A program made the position numbers and the translations under genes. The notes under the pieces were generated by a model, which was given only the letters and a program-made list of their open reading frames with translations, searched no databases and had not been told where the DNA came from. 27,239 nt of DNA from Planctomycetaceae bacterium (GTDB taxonomy: Bacteria; Planctomycetota; Planctomycetia; Pirellulales; UBA1268), in assembly GCA_009691925.1 (NCBI GenBank), contig SIAG01000005.1:1-27239 (forward strand), given 5' to 3'. Positions within the stretch are counted from its first letter, which is position 1. The number at the start of each line of letters is the position of its first letter. Positions 6,606-15,300 of this stretch are shown here, piece after piece.

Positions 6606-8234
6606 GTGAAGAAGCGTTTGACGTTCGGATTCCTGCCCTGGGTCGCCGCTGTTGCCATCTGTTCTGGTAGCGGGTTTGCCCATGGTCAGGATTCCGTGAT
6701 CGAGGCCGGTTCGGTTCTTGCCAACGGTGGCGTGGCTCACACCGAGCCCGCGATCGTCGAGGGTGAGGCCCCGTCCGCTGCCGACAGTGCCATCGTCAGC
6801 GATGGTGGAATTGTCAGCGAAGGTACGATGGGCAGCGATGGTGCCGCCGCCGGTGGAGCCACCCGCAAGGTGCTCCGCCGCGAGTGGGTCACCGAAACCC
6901 GTGACGTCAACGTCACGGAGAATGTCCAGGAGCAGCGTGAGCGGTCGTACACCGTCACGAAGCGCGTCCCCCGCACCGAGCAGCGGACCCGCGAGTACAC
7001 GGTGAACGTGCCCGAGACGCGCACCAAGACGGTGAACTACACGGTCAACACCAACGTGCCGGAAACCCGGACCCGTGATTACACGGTCAAGGTTCCCTAC
7101 ACGGAGACGATCGAGCAGAACTACACCGTGATGGTCCCGGTCAAGGAAGAGAAGAGCCGGAGCTGGACGGTCAAGGTCCCCTACACCGAGTGCGTCGAGC
7201 AGGCGTACACGGTGATGGTGCCGGTCAAGGAAGAGAAGACGGCGAGCTACACGGTGAAGGTTCCCTACACCGAGCAGCGTTCGGCCAGCTACACGGTCCG
7301 GGTTCCGTACACCGAGCAGGTCGAAGAGACCTACACGGTGCGCGTCCCCTACACCGAGCAGATGACCGGCTACCGCACGGTCAGCAAGCGGGTCCCCGTC
7401 AAGGAAATGAAGACGGTCTCCGTGAAGGGCGGCCACTGGGAGACCAGCGCCAAGGAAATCTCCTCCAACGGCAAGTATGACGCCGAGGGCAACCCCTGCT
7501 GCCCGAAGACGGTCTGCTGCCGCACGTGGGTTCCGACCTGCGAGTCGAAGGAAATCGAGACCACCCGGTGGGAGTGCACCACGGAGCAGGTGCCCTACAC
7601 CTACTGCGTGAACAAGAGCCGCTGCGAAACCCGTTCGCGCACCAAGTGCGTGACGAAGTTCCGTTGCGAGGACCGGACCCGGAACTACTGCGTGACGCTG
7701 TCGCGCTGCGAGACCCGGACCCGCAACTACTGCGTCACCAAGATGGTCCCCGAGACCCGGACCCGGACGGTGAAGGTGCAGAAGTGCCGTGACGAGATCC
7801 GTACGGGCAGCTACTGTGTCACCAAGATGGTTCCCGAGACCCGCACGAAGAGCGTGTGCGTGAAGAAGTTCCGTTGCGAGACGCGGACTGCTTCCTACAC
7901 GGTCAACAAGTGTGTCCCCGAGACCCGTTCGAAGGAAGTGTGCTACACGGTGATGGTCCCGCAGCAGCGGACGGCCAACTACTGTGTCACCCTCTATGAC
8001 AACGTCTGCGAGACGAAGACCTGCTCCTACACGGTGTGCGTGCCGAAGTGCGTCACCAAGCAGATCCAGGTCAAGGTTTGCCGGACGGTCTGCGAGGAAG
8101 TCCCCTGCGATGCCTGCTCGGGCTGCTCGAGCGATGCTGACGCCTGCGGTTGTGGCAACGGCAACGCTGGCAACGCCGGCAAGTCCAAGGGCCTCAAGGG
8201 CTGCGGTCTCCTCCGCTGCCGCAAGGGCTGCTGA
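6606..8234 (+). CDS. Exported YTV-repeat Cys-rich surface/cell-wall protein
   Basis: A 542-residue protein starting at a GTG with GGAGG 5 nt upstream. Residues 1-28 form a signal peptide (LTFGFLPWVAAVAICSGSGFAHGQ). Residues 29-90 are an acidic Ala/Ser/Gly-rich linker. From about 113 to 260 there are YTV repeats, including seven consecutive 14-residue units (159-256; DNA 7080-7373) that start YTVKVPYTE or YTVMVPVKEEK and partly alternate. This part has only one Cys (C196). Residues 298-542 carry 34 Cys, with units such as YCVTKMVPETRT and CETRTRNYCVT in which Cys replaces the Thr of YTV. A C-terminal CDACSGC and GCGLLRCRKGC end the protein. The YTV family is known from planctomycetes, where such proteins have been proposed to build a cross-linked proteinaceous wall; here that role is inferred. 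A strong terminator follows. Confidence 0.9.
   Translation: MKKRLTFGFLPWVAAVAICSGSGFAHGQDSVIEAGSVLANGGVAHTEPAIVEGEAPSAADSAIVSDGGIVSEGTMGSDGAAAGGATRKVLRREWVTETRDVNVTENVQEQRERSYTVTKRVPRTEQRTREYTVNVPETRTKTVNYTVNTNVPETRTRDYTVKVPYTETIEQNYTVMVPVKEEKSRSWTVKVPYTECVEQAYTVMVPVKEEKTASYTVKVPYTEQRSASYTVRVPYTEQVEETYTVRVPYTEQMTGYRTVSKRVPVKEMKTVSVKGGHWETSAKEISSNGKYDAEGNPCCPKTVCCRTWVPTCESKEIETTRWECTTEQVPYTYCVNKSRCETRSRTKCVTKFRCEDRTRNYCVTLSRCETRTRNYCVTKMVPETRTRTVKVQKCRDEIRTGSYCVTKMVPETRTKSVCVKKFRCETRTASYTVNKCVPETRSKEVCYTVMVPQQRTANYCVTLYDNVCETKTCSYTVCVPKCVTKQIQVKVCRTVCEEVPCDACSGCSSDADACGCGNGNAGNAGKSKGLKGCGLLRCRKGC
7080..7373 (+). repeat. Seven 42-bp coding tandem repeats (YTV units)
   Basis: Seven 42-bp units each encode 14 residues starting [YW]TV. 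Units 2 and 4 share the core VMVPVKEEK, and units 1, 3, 5, 6 and 7 share V[KR]VPYTE. Units 1-2 and 3-4 therefore look like a duplicated 84-bp pair. Codon use between units is similar but not identical, so the array is not a very recent expansion. Confidence 0.85.
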
Positions 8235-8283
8235 TCGGATCCGGCCAGCGGGTCACTGACCTGACGGTCGACACGAAGCACGA

Positions 8284-8324
8284 GGGGGGCCGGACGGGAA
8301 ACCGTCCGGCCCCCCCGTCTTTTT
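8284..8324 (+). terminator. Strong intrinsic terminator after the YTV-repeat gene
   Basis: A perfect 14-bp stem (8284-8297 with 8302-8315) is capped by a GAAA tetraloop (8298-8301). Five T follow at 8320-8324. It lies 50 bp after the YTV stop codon and isolates that gene from the next one. Confidence 0.93.
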
Positions 8325-8427
8325 GTCGTTTCCCCGTTTTGCACCGGCCCGAAGCGGCGTTGCTTCCCAGCCCCCCCGGTGGGAGACTGATTTGCCGCAA
8401 GTTGCCCCTCACAGGAGCCCCACCCCG

Positions 8428-9144
8428 ATGCCCTCCGTCCATGCCAATCCTCGATCGAGCGCCCCGAGCGAGTCGCGTCGGCGGCCTGTCGTCCTCGCCA
8501 GTCTCCTCCTCGCCCTCCTCCTCGGGCTGGTCTCGGTCGGGGCGTGGTGGGGGGGATGGTTCGGCGCCAAGGAGGATCCGCGGCTCACCGAGTTGAAAAC
8601 CGTGATGGCCGATGCGGCGGCGAAATATCCGCCCGATCAAGCCCCCAAGAACATGCTCGAAACCGCCGCCCGGGTGGGGACGATGGTAAGCGTGATGGCG
8701 AAGATCCAGAGCCTGCCGGAGGAACTCCGGCCGAAGGCGATGGAGGAGGGGCGGAAACTGATGATGAAGGGGATGGAGGCGCGGGTCGACTCCTACTTCG
8801 CCGCCCCGCCGAATCAGCGTCAGAAACTCATCGACGACCAGCTCAAACAGATGCAGTCGATGCAGAAAGCCTTTGAGGGGAGCCGATCGATGTTCCAGGG
8901 GCTCGCTGGCCAGGGGGGCGGTCAGGCCGGCGGAGCGCAAGGCGCGGGCCGGGCCAGCAACCAACAGACCGCCGGTCGACCAGCTTCGCGCTCCGAGGAA
9001 GATCGCAACAACTGGCGGAAGCGGATGATCGACGGCTCTTCCCCGAGCCAGCGGGCCCGCTGGACCGAGTATTTTGGCGAGGTCGAGAAGCGCCGCCAGG
9101 CCCTCGGCCTCCCCGGCGGCGGCGGGCCGTTCGGGCCGCGCTGA
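8428..9144 (+). CDS. Hypothetical single-span membrane protein
   Basis: A 238-residue protein that I do not recognise. CAGGAG lies about 11 nt before the ATG. Residues 1-18 are polar and basic, 19-44 form one long hydrophobic helix rich in Leu and Trp, and the rest is soluble. Residues 50-155 are helical and Met/Gln/Lys-rich (for example MMKGMEARVDSYFAAPPNQ and KQMQSMQKAF). A Gly/Gln-rich linker (160-185) leads to a short C-terminal segment, WRKRMIDGSSPSQRARWTEYFGEVEKRRQALGLP in character, that may be a small helical domain. The topology suggests an N-in anchor with the helical part outside the cytoplasm. The EVE-domain gene follows after 39 bp and is probably cotranscribed. Confidence 0.75.
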   Translation: MPSVHANPRSSAPSESRRRPVVLASLLLALLLGLVSVGAWWGGWFGAKEDPRLTELKTVMADAAAKYPPDQAPKNMLETAARVGTMVSVMAKIQSLPEELRPKAMEEGRKLMMKGMEARVDSYFAAPPNQRQKLIDDQLKQMQSMQKAFEGSRSMFQGLAGQGGGQAGGAQGAGRASNQQTAGRPASRSEEDRNNWRKRMIDGSSPSQRARWTEYFGEVEKRRQALGLPGGGGPFGPR

Positions 9145-9183
9145 GGAGGATCGCCCCCGGCAACGACGACAACGGATCCTCCC

Positions 9184-9645
9184 ATGCAACACTGGCTGCT
9201 CAAGAGCGAACCGGACTGCTTCTCGATCGATGCCCTCCGCAAGGCGAAGAAGCAGACGACCTGCTGGGACGGCGTCCGCAACTACCAGGCCCGCAACTAC
9301 CTCCGCGCGATGCAGGTCGGCGACCGGGCCTTCTTCTACCACTCCAGCTGCGCCCCCCCGGCGGTCGTCGGCGTCGTCGAGATCGTCCGCGAGGCCTATC
9401 CCGACGCAAGCGCCTGGAACCCCGACGACGACCACTTCGATCCCAAGGCCTGCCTAGAGAATCCGGTCTGGTCGATGGTCGACGTGAAGCTCGTCGAGGT
9501 CTTTCCGCGGTCGGTCCCGCTCGACGAGCTCCGGAGCGTGAAGGCCCTGGCTGGCCTAGAGCTCCTAAAGCGCGGCAGTCGGCTCTCGGTTCATCCGCTG
9601 ACGGCGGCCGAGTTCCGCACGATCCAGCAGCTCGGCGCCGGGTGA
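9184..9645 (+). CDS. EVE-domain protein (PUA-like fold)
   Basis: A 153-residue protein that is a single EVE domain. Diagnostic parts are the N-terminal WLLKSEPDCFSI, the WDGVRNYQARNYLRAMQVGDRAFFYHS block (about 29-54), VVGVVEIVREAYPD, and the FDPKACLENPVWSMVDVKLVEVFPRSVPLDELR stretch. EVE domains belong to the PUA/YTH-like group and are thought to bind modified bases in RNA or DNA. The closest known type is the stand-alone thymocyte nuclear protein 1-like form rather than EVE fused to restriction enzymes. There is no nuclease neighbour, so a defence role is not suggested. Size and motif order match the family. Confidence 0.92.
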   Translation: MQHWLLKSEPDCFSIDALRKAKKQTTCWDGVRNYQARNYLRAMQVGDRAFFYHSSCAPPAVVGVVEIVREAYPDASAWNPDDDHFDPKACLENPVWSMVDVKLVEVFPRSVPLDELRSVKALAGLELLKRGSRLSVHPLTAAEFRTIQQLGAG

Positions 9646-9665
9646 TGCTGGAGCGCAGTCCATCC

Positions 9666-9690
9666 CCACGCCGGCCCGCGTGGCCATAAT
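9666..9690 (+). promoter_or_regulatory. Hairpin and -10-like hexamer directly before bioF
   Basis: A perfect 6-bp inverted repeat CCACGC/GCGTGG (9666-9671 with 9678-9683) is followed at 9685-9690 by CATAAT, a five-of-six match to a -10 box, only 6 nt before the bioF ATG. There is no Shine-Dalgarno. This arrangement would start transcription at or next to the ATG (leaderless mRNA). No good -35 was found; the hairpin occupies the spacer. Confidence 0.35.
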
Positions 9691-9696
9691 ATCGGC

Positions 9697-10911
9697 ATGA
9701 CCTGCCGTCCGCTATTCACAGCCCCCCCGCGCCCCGCCGCCACCGCCGCGCTGCCGGAGCCCCTGGCCTGGATCGAAGCGGGGCTCGAGGTTCTGCGGCG
9801 CGACGGCCTCGAGCGCCCCCGCCGCGTCCGCGCGGGGCGGCAGGGGAGGGTGATCGAGCTCGACGGCCGGGCGCTGCTCAACTTCGGATCCAACGACTAC
9901 CTCGGGCTGGCCGGCGACGTCCGGCTGACGAAGGCCGCCTCGCGGGCTGCCTGCGGAGAGGGATTCGGTTCCGGGGCGAGCCCGCTGGTGAGCGGCCACT
10001 CCTCCACCCACGCGGCCCTCGAAACGGCGCTGTCGAATCTTCTCGGCACCGGCGACGCGCTCCTCTTTCCCTCGGGATTCGCCGCCAACGCGGCCACGAT
10101 CGCGGCGCTCGTCGGCCCCGGTGACATCGTGTTCAGCGACGAGCGCAACCACGCGAGCATCATCGACGGCTGTCGGCTGTCGCGCGCAGCAGTCGCCGTC
10201 TTCCCCCACCGCGACGTTGCCACCCTCGAACACCTCCTGGCAGCCGAGCCGGCGCGGCGCCGGCTGATCGTCACCGACAGTCTGTTCTCGATGGACGGCA
10301 CAATCGCACCGCTTTCCGATCTCGCCGCGCTCGCCCGACGCCACGGCGCCATCCTCATGGTCGACGAGGCCCATGCCACCGGCGTGTTCGGGGCCCGCGG
10401 CAGCGGCATTGTTGAGGCCAGCGACTCTGCAGACGGGGTTCACGTCCGCGTCGGCACGCTCTCGAAGGCGCTGGGGTCGGCCGGTGGCTTCGTCGCCGGC
10501 CACCCACGCCTCGTCGACTGGCTGCGCCACTCCGCCCGGGCCTGGGTCTTCTCCACGGCCCATCCCCCCGCCGTGGCCGGCGCGGCGCTGCGCGCGGTGG
10601 AGCTCCTCGCCGAGGAGCCCCACCGCCGTGTCACGCTCCTCGAGAAGGCGACAGCATTCCGCGATCGGCTCCGCGCAGCCGGCCTTGATCTCGGCGCTGC
10701 GGCGGCCCAGATCGTGCCGGTGATCGTGGGGAGCGCCGACGCGGCGGTCGCCCTATCGGCGCGGCTCGCCGACGACGGACTGTTCGTGCCGGCGATCCGC
10801 CCGCCGAGCGTCCCGGCAGGTGGCAGCCTCGTCCGCACGAGCCTCGCCTGCCATCACACCGACGGCGACCTCGAACGCCTCGCTGGCGCCCTTGCCGGGG
10901 GCCTGGGATGA
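9697..10911 (+). CDS. bioF: 8-amino-7-oxononanoate synthase (biotin biosynthesis)
   Basis: A 404-residue PLP enzyme of the alpha-oxoamine synthase family. BioF condenses pimeloyl-ACP (or CoA) with L-alanine to give 8-amino-7-oxononanoate. Visible features are LNFGSNDYLGLA (61-72), the GSGASPLVSGHSSTHAALE block (91-109), FSDERNHASIIDGCRLSRA, TDSLFSMDG (193-201), the cofactor-contacting DEAHATGVFG (223-232) and the PLP lysine K257 in TLSKALGSAGGF. Related enzymes (KBL, serine palmitoyltransferase, ALAS) share this fold; the sequence reads most like BioF, but the substrate is not proved by it. The stop overlaps the monooxygenase start (ATGA). No other bio gene is adjacent, though birA is about 11 kb away. 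Confidence 0.88.
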   Translation: MTCRPLFTAPPRPAATAALPEPLAWIEAGLEVLRRDGLERPRRVRAGRQGRVIELDGRALLNFGSNDYLGLAGDVRLTKAASRAACGEGFGSGASPLVSGHSSTHAALETALSNLLGTGDALLFPSGFAANAATIAALVGPGDIVFSDERNHASIIDGCRLSRAAVAVFPHRDVATLEHLLAAEPARRRLIVTDSLFSMDGTIAPLSDLAALARRHGAILMVDEAHATGVFGARGSGIVEASDSADGVHVRVGTLSKALGSAGGFVAGHPRLVDWLRHSARAWVFSTAHPPAVAGAALRAVELLAEEPHRRVTLLEKATAFRDRLRAAGLDLGAAAAQIVPVIVGSADAAVALSARLADDGLFVPAIRPPSVPAGGSLVRTSLACHHTDGDLERLAGALAGGLG

Positions 10912-12266
10912 GTGGCCCGGGATTCGACGACAGCGGTTGGTGTGTCATCGGCGCTGGGCCCTCAGGACTCACGGCCCTCAAAAACCTCCTCGCGCTGGGG
11001 ATCCGCGCCATCTGCCTCGAACGGGAGGACGATGTCGGCGGTAACTGGTATTTCGGCTCGGGGGCCTCGGCGGTGTTCGCGTCGACGCGGCTCATCAGCT
11101 CGAAGTCACTGACGGCCTTCACCGACTTCCCGATGCCGCGGCAGTGGCCCGCCTACCCCGACCACATTCGCTGTCTCGCCTATCTCCGTGCCTACGCCGA
11201 TCGGTTCTCGCTCCGGCCCCACATCCGCACGCGCTCCCCGGTGGCCGCGGTCACCCCCCGCCCCGGCGGCGGCTGGACGGTCTCCGCCGACGGCGGGGCG
11301 CTGGTGTGCCGCGGCGTCGTCATCGCCAATGGCCACAACCACACGCCGCGCTGGCCCGACATTCCTGGCAGGTTCGACGGGCCGTTCCTCCATGCCTGCC
11401 ATTACAAGTCGCCGGTCGATCCGGTGGCGATCGCGGGGAAACGCGTCCTCGTCATCGGCGGGGGAAACTCCGGCTGCGACATCGCCGTGGAGTGCTCCCG
11501 ACACGCTGAGAGCACCGTCCAGTCGACGCGCCGCGGCTACCATGTCGTGCCGCGGTTCATCATGGGCCGCCCCGCCGATCTCCGCGGTGAACGGCTTCTG
11601 GCGATGGGAGCCCCGACATGGCTGCGCCGCTGCGTGAGCCTCCGCGCCATCGACCGGGCGATCGGTCTCTCCTGGAAACACGGGCTCCCCCGGCCCGATC
11701 ACCGCCTCTGGGACAGCCACCCGGTGATCAACTCCGAGATCCTTGGCCGGATCGACTCGGGTGCCCTCGTGCCGCGCGGTGACGTGCGCCTTTTGAAAGG
11801 CGACATGGCGACGTTCGCCGACGGCTCACGGCAATCGTTCGACATCGTGATCTGCGCCACCGGCTACGTTCTCTCCCTGCCGTTCATCGACATCACCCAC
11901 CTCCATCCCGTCGATGGCGCCCCGCGGCTGTTCCTCCACACCCTCCACCCCACGCGCGACGACATCGCCGTCTGCGGTCTGATCCAGCCCGACAGCGGTC
12001 AGTGGGGCCTCACCGACCTCCAGGGGCAGCTCATCGCCCGGATGGCCCTGGCGATGGAGCGCTCTCCCCGCGCCGCGGCGTTCCTCCACCGCTGGCGCGG
12101 CCGCCCGGGCGACGGCATACCCCGCCCCGCCGGCATCGACTACGTCGACAGCCCGCGCCACGGCTTCGAGGTCGAGCACCACAGCTACGCCCGGCGACTG
12201 GAGCACCTCATCGCCGCTACCGACCGGCGCCTCCGCCGCGACGGCGCGCTACGGTCGGGATTCTGA
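10908..12266 (+). CDS. Flavin-containing monooxygenase-like FAD/NADPH oxidoreductase
   Basis: A 452-residue protein of the flavin-dependent monooxygenase class (FMO/Baeyer-Villiger group). The FAD site is GAGPSG (15-20) followed by LEREDDVGGNW. The NADPH site is GGGNSG (184-189). The FMO-type signature FxGxxxHxxxY is present at 156-166 (FDGPFLHACHY), and CATGY occurs in the later CATGYVLSLPF. Such enzymes oxygenate N, S or ketone groups of small molecules; the substrate is unknown. Its ATG lies within the bioF stop codon, so the two are translationally coupled, which is not an established pathway pairing. It converges with the AsmA-like gene, with 71 bp between their ends and no clear terminator in between. 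Confidence 0.9.
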   Translation: MSGPGFDDSGWCVIGAGPSGLTALKNLLALGIRAICLEREDDVGGNWYFGSGASAVFASTRLISSKSLTAFTDFPMPRQWPAYPDHIRCLAYLRAYADRFSLRPHIRTRSPVAAVTPRPGGGWTVSADGGALVCRGVVIANGHNHTPRWPDIPGRFDGPFLHACHYKSPVDPVAIAGKRVLVIGGGNSGCDIAVECSRHAESTVQSTRRGYHVVPRFIMGRPADLRGERLLAMGAPTWLRRCVSLRAIDRAIGLSWKHGLPRPDHRLWDSHPVINSEILGRIDSGALVPRGDVRLLKGDMATFADGSRQSFDIVICATGYVLSLPFIDITHLHPVDGAPRLFLHTLHPTRDDIAVCGLIQPDSGQWGLTDLQGQLIARMALAMERSPRAAAFLHRWRGRPGDGIPRPAGIDYVDSPRHGFEVEHHSYARRLEHLIAATDRRLRRDGALRSGF

Positions 12267-12337
12267 TCGACTCGCCGGTCACCACGCAGACCCCTGGAGC
12301 TGTTCGGCGGCCTGATCGAGCCCGGCTTCAGCCCGCC

Positions 12338-15300
12338 CTAGAACGAGAGGGGCGCTTCGGGGGGCGATGCCGGGGGGAGTGGCGGCAGCACCGGCACGGC
12401 TGTGGCCGGCGTCGCGGGGCGCGGTGGGAGCGCCGGGGCGGCGGGGGGGGGATTACCGAACAGCTCCTCGAGCCCCTCGAGCCCTCGCTCGAAGCCGTCC
12501 TTGATGATCCCCTCGGCAGTGTTGTCGACGATCCGGGCGATGAGGCCGTCGATCGCGCCGGCGTCGAACTGCGGTCGATCGGATGTCCCCTTGAGCGGAA
12601 TCACCAGCGGCGTCCGCAGCAGCTTGGCCAGCTGCGGCGCGCCCGCGATGAGGTCTCCTCGGAAGCCGATCTCGACCACCATCGCGAGGGTCCCATCAGC
12701 CCCCACGCTCCCGGCAGAGCGGAGCTTCAGCTGACCCATGTCCATCACCAGGCCGTCGTGCCAGGCACGCCCCGCGGCGAGGCGGACGCGGACCGGCTCG
12801 GGGCGGACCCGCAGAAGGACCGCCCTGTCGCCGAAAGCGAAGCGCGGATCGATGGCCGCCTGGAGCTTGGCGACGAGATTCGCCAGCGGGGCCATCAGCG
12901 GCCCCGGGGTGACCTCGAGATTCTCAAATACCATCTCCCCGGCGGCATCCCCGCCCCAGGGATCGGAGAGCGGGAGCCGGGCCCCGGCCACGTCGATGCT
13001 CACCAGTCCCTGCGTCCGCATCGAGCGGCCGACGATCGGGAACATCCAGTTCATCCACCGGTCGGCGAGCGGCCCGGCGAGCACCATCCTCTCGACGACC
13101 CTCCCCTTCGGGACGATGAGCTCGCCGGGGGCCGGGAGGAGCTGCACCCACGGCGCGCCGCGCAGCCGGCCGCCACCGAAGCCGACGTCGAACGGCCCGA
13201 GGGCCAATTGCCCCTCGAAGAGCCGCAGCGGCGTCTCACCGGCGTCGAGCCGCATCCCCTCGAGAGCCCCGGCTGACCAGGTCGTTGAGGAATCGATCGA
13301 CAGGCTCCGCAGCCAGGCGGCGGGGTCGTTGCGCGCCTGGGGCTGGAGCGACACCGGCAGTGCCGCCCGGACCGGCCGCTCGGGATCGGCCTCGCGCCCC
13401 CCGCCCCGGATTGCCGCCAGCCAGTTCTCGGGGAACGGCACCTCGGTCGTGGGCGGCGGTGCATCCTCGACCACGGCTGGCAGCGCTGTCGGTCTGCCCG
13501 GTGCGACGCCATCGAGGGCGAGACGGACAAGCGGCTCGAACGGCGCCCGCAGCGCGAACGGACGGGCCGCACCGCCGGCAAGCTCGAGGCGACCTCCCGT
13601 CCAGGGAAGCAGAAGCCTGGAGAGCATCCCCCAGTCGTAATTGAGCGTGCCGCCAACATCGAGGAGGGGGCGCGACGAGCACTCGTGGACCGTCCCCACG
13701 GCCGCTGCGGCCACTGTCGACGACTCGAGCACGAGTCGGTTGATGGCCAGCGCGTCGCCGACCGGCGCACGGGTCAGCTCGACGAGGAGCCGGGCCCGTG
13801 GCTCCGCCCACACCTCACGCGCCGGGGCACCGGTGGGATCGATCGGCACTGACGATCGCGGATCGGTAGTCGTCGAGAGGGAGAGTTGGTTGCCGGTGGC
13901 ATCGACGAGAAGATTGAGCCCCGCCGGGGTATCCTGAAGATCGACCGTCCCCCACACCCGCCCCGCCGCCGGCCAGCGCTCGACCGTCACCGGATCGACA
14001 AACCACGTCGCCATCCTTCCCACATCGCACTGCCATTGGACGCGGCCACGGCATCGGCCCGGTTCATCCCACGGGGCATAAGGGCCGCTGGGGGCCGACC
14101 GGCCGGCCGGCAGCGGAAGGATCGTCAATCCGCCAGTCCGCAGCGAGAGGCTCGCCGTCAGGACCTCGGCGGAGGAAATGTCGACCTGGCCACTGGCGGC
14201 ATCGATCGTCCCGGCGGCCGTGGCGACCAACCTCGGCTCGACGATTCGCCCGCCGTCGATGTCGAGCTTCACGACCTCCCCGCCGGCCCGGGTCACCTGC
14301 CACGATTCACCGTGGGCTGACAGCGACGCCGAGGCCTCGACCGTACCGCCGAGACGGGTCGACGGGAGGGCGGCATCGCCGAGGAGCGCCGCGAGCCGGG
14401 CCTGCCAGCCAGCCAGATCCCCCTGCAGCGACCAATCGACCGAGATCCCCGTCGAGGTTGGCGCCGGCCGGAGCCACGCCCCGCGCCGACGCGCTAGCCC
14501 GATCAGCGATGGAAAGAGGGCGGGATCGACCAATGCCCCTCCGGCGACGTTCACCTCGAGGCGATCCCCCGCCGCGGCAAACGCCGAGCGCGCCGTGTCG
14601 ATGACCATCGTGCCATCGGCCACCGATCCGGCCGCCGAGGCATCGATCGTGATCTCATCGTCGATCCAGTCGGGGCGACCAGCGGCGAGCCAGCGGAGGC
14701 CGGTCACGCTGCCGGTGACCGAGGCGGTCGCCGCGCCGTTGGCCGGCGCCCGCTGGAGTGTGGCCCGGCCGCGCGTCGTACCGGCGAGATCGACGCCGCG
14801 GAGGTCGAGGACCTCGCCGGCGTCCGCGACGAGCCGACCGAGGTCGATGGTCCATTGGAGATCGGACGACTCGGTCGTGCCCGACGCCGACACGTCGAAG
14901 GCCGACGTCGCCAACCGCGCCTCCTCCACGCGGAGCCGCTCCCCCCGTCCGGCACCACGCCGGGAGCGCAGCCAACCGACGAACGGCTCCGGCCAACGGA
15001 GCTGCCTTGTCCCCTGAACAACCTCCAGATCGCGGGCCCCGACGCGGACCTCCAGAACTCGCTCCGTCCCCTCCGCCCGTCCCGCCGCGGCGATCTGCAG
15101 CTGCCCGCCGGCGACCCGGACATCGGGACGGACGTGCAGTCCACCGCTGACGCTTCGCGACGCCGCAGCCAGGTCGATGTCGACGGCCAGCGCGAAGTCG
15201 TCGCCGATGAGCAACTCGGCCCACTCCCAGGCGGTCCCCTGGGGCAGACCGATCCGCCCCGACGCTTCCGCCCGGAACAGAGGGGACTCGATCCGGCAAT

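Noticed and set aside
8194..9435. 413-codon minus-strand open frame over the hypothetical and EVE genes
   Set aside because: Arg/Gly/Pro-rich composition typical of antisense frames in GC-rich DNA; the plus-strand EVE family match is decisive.
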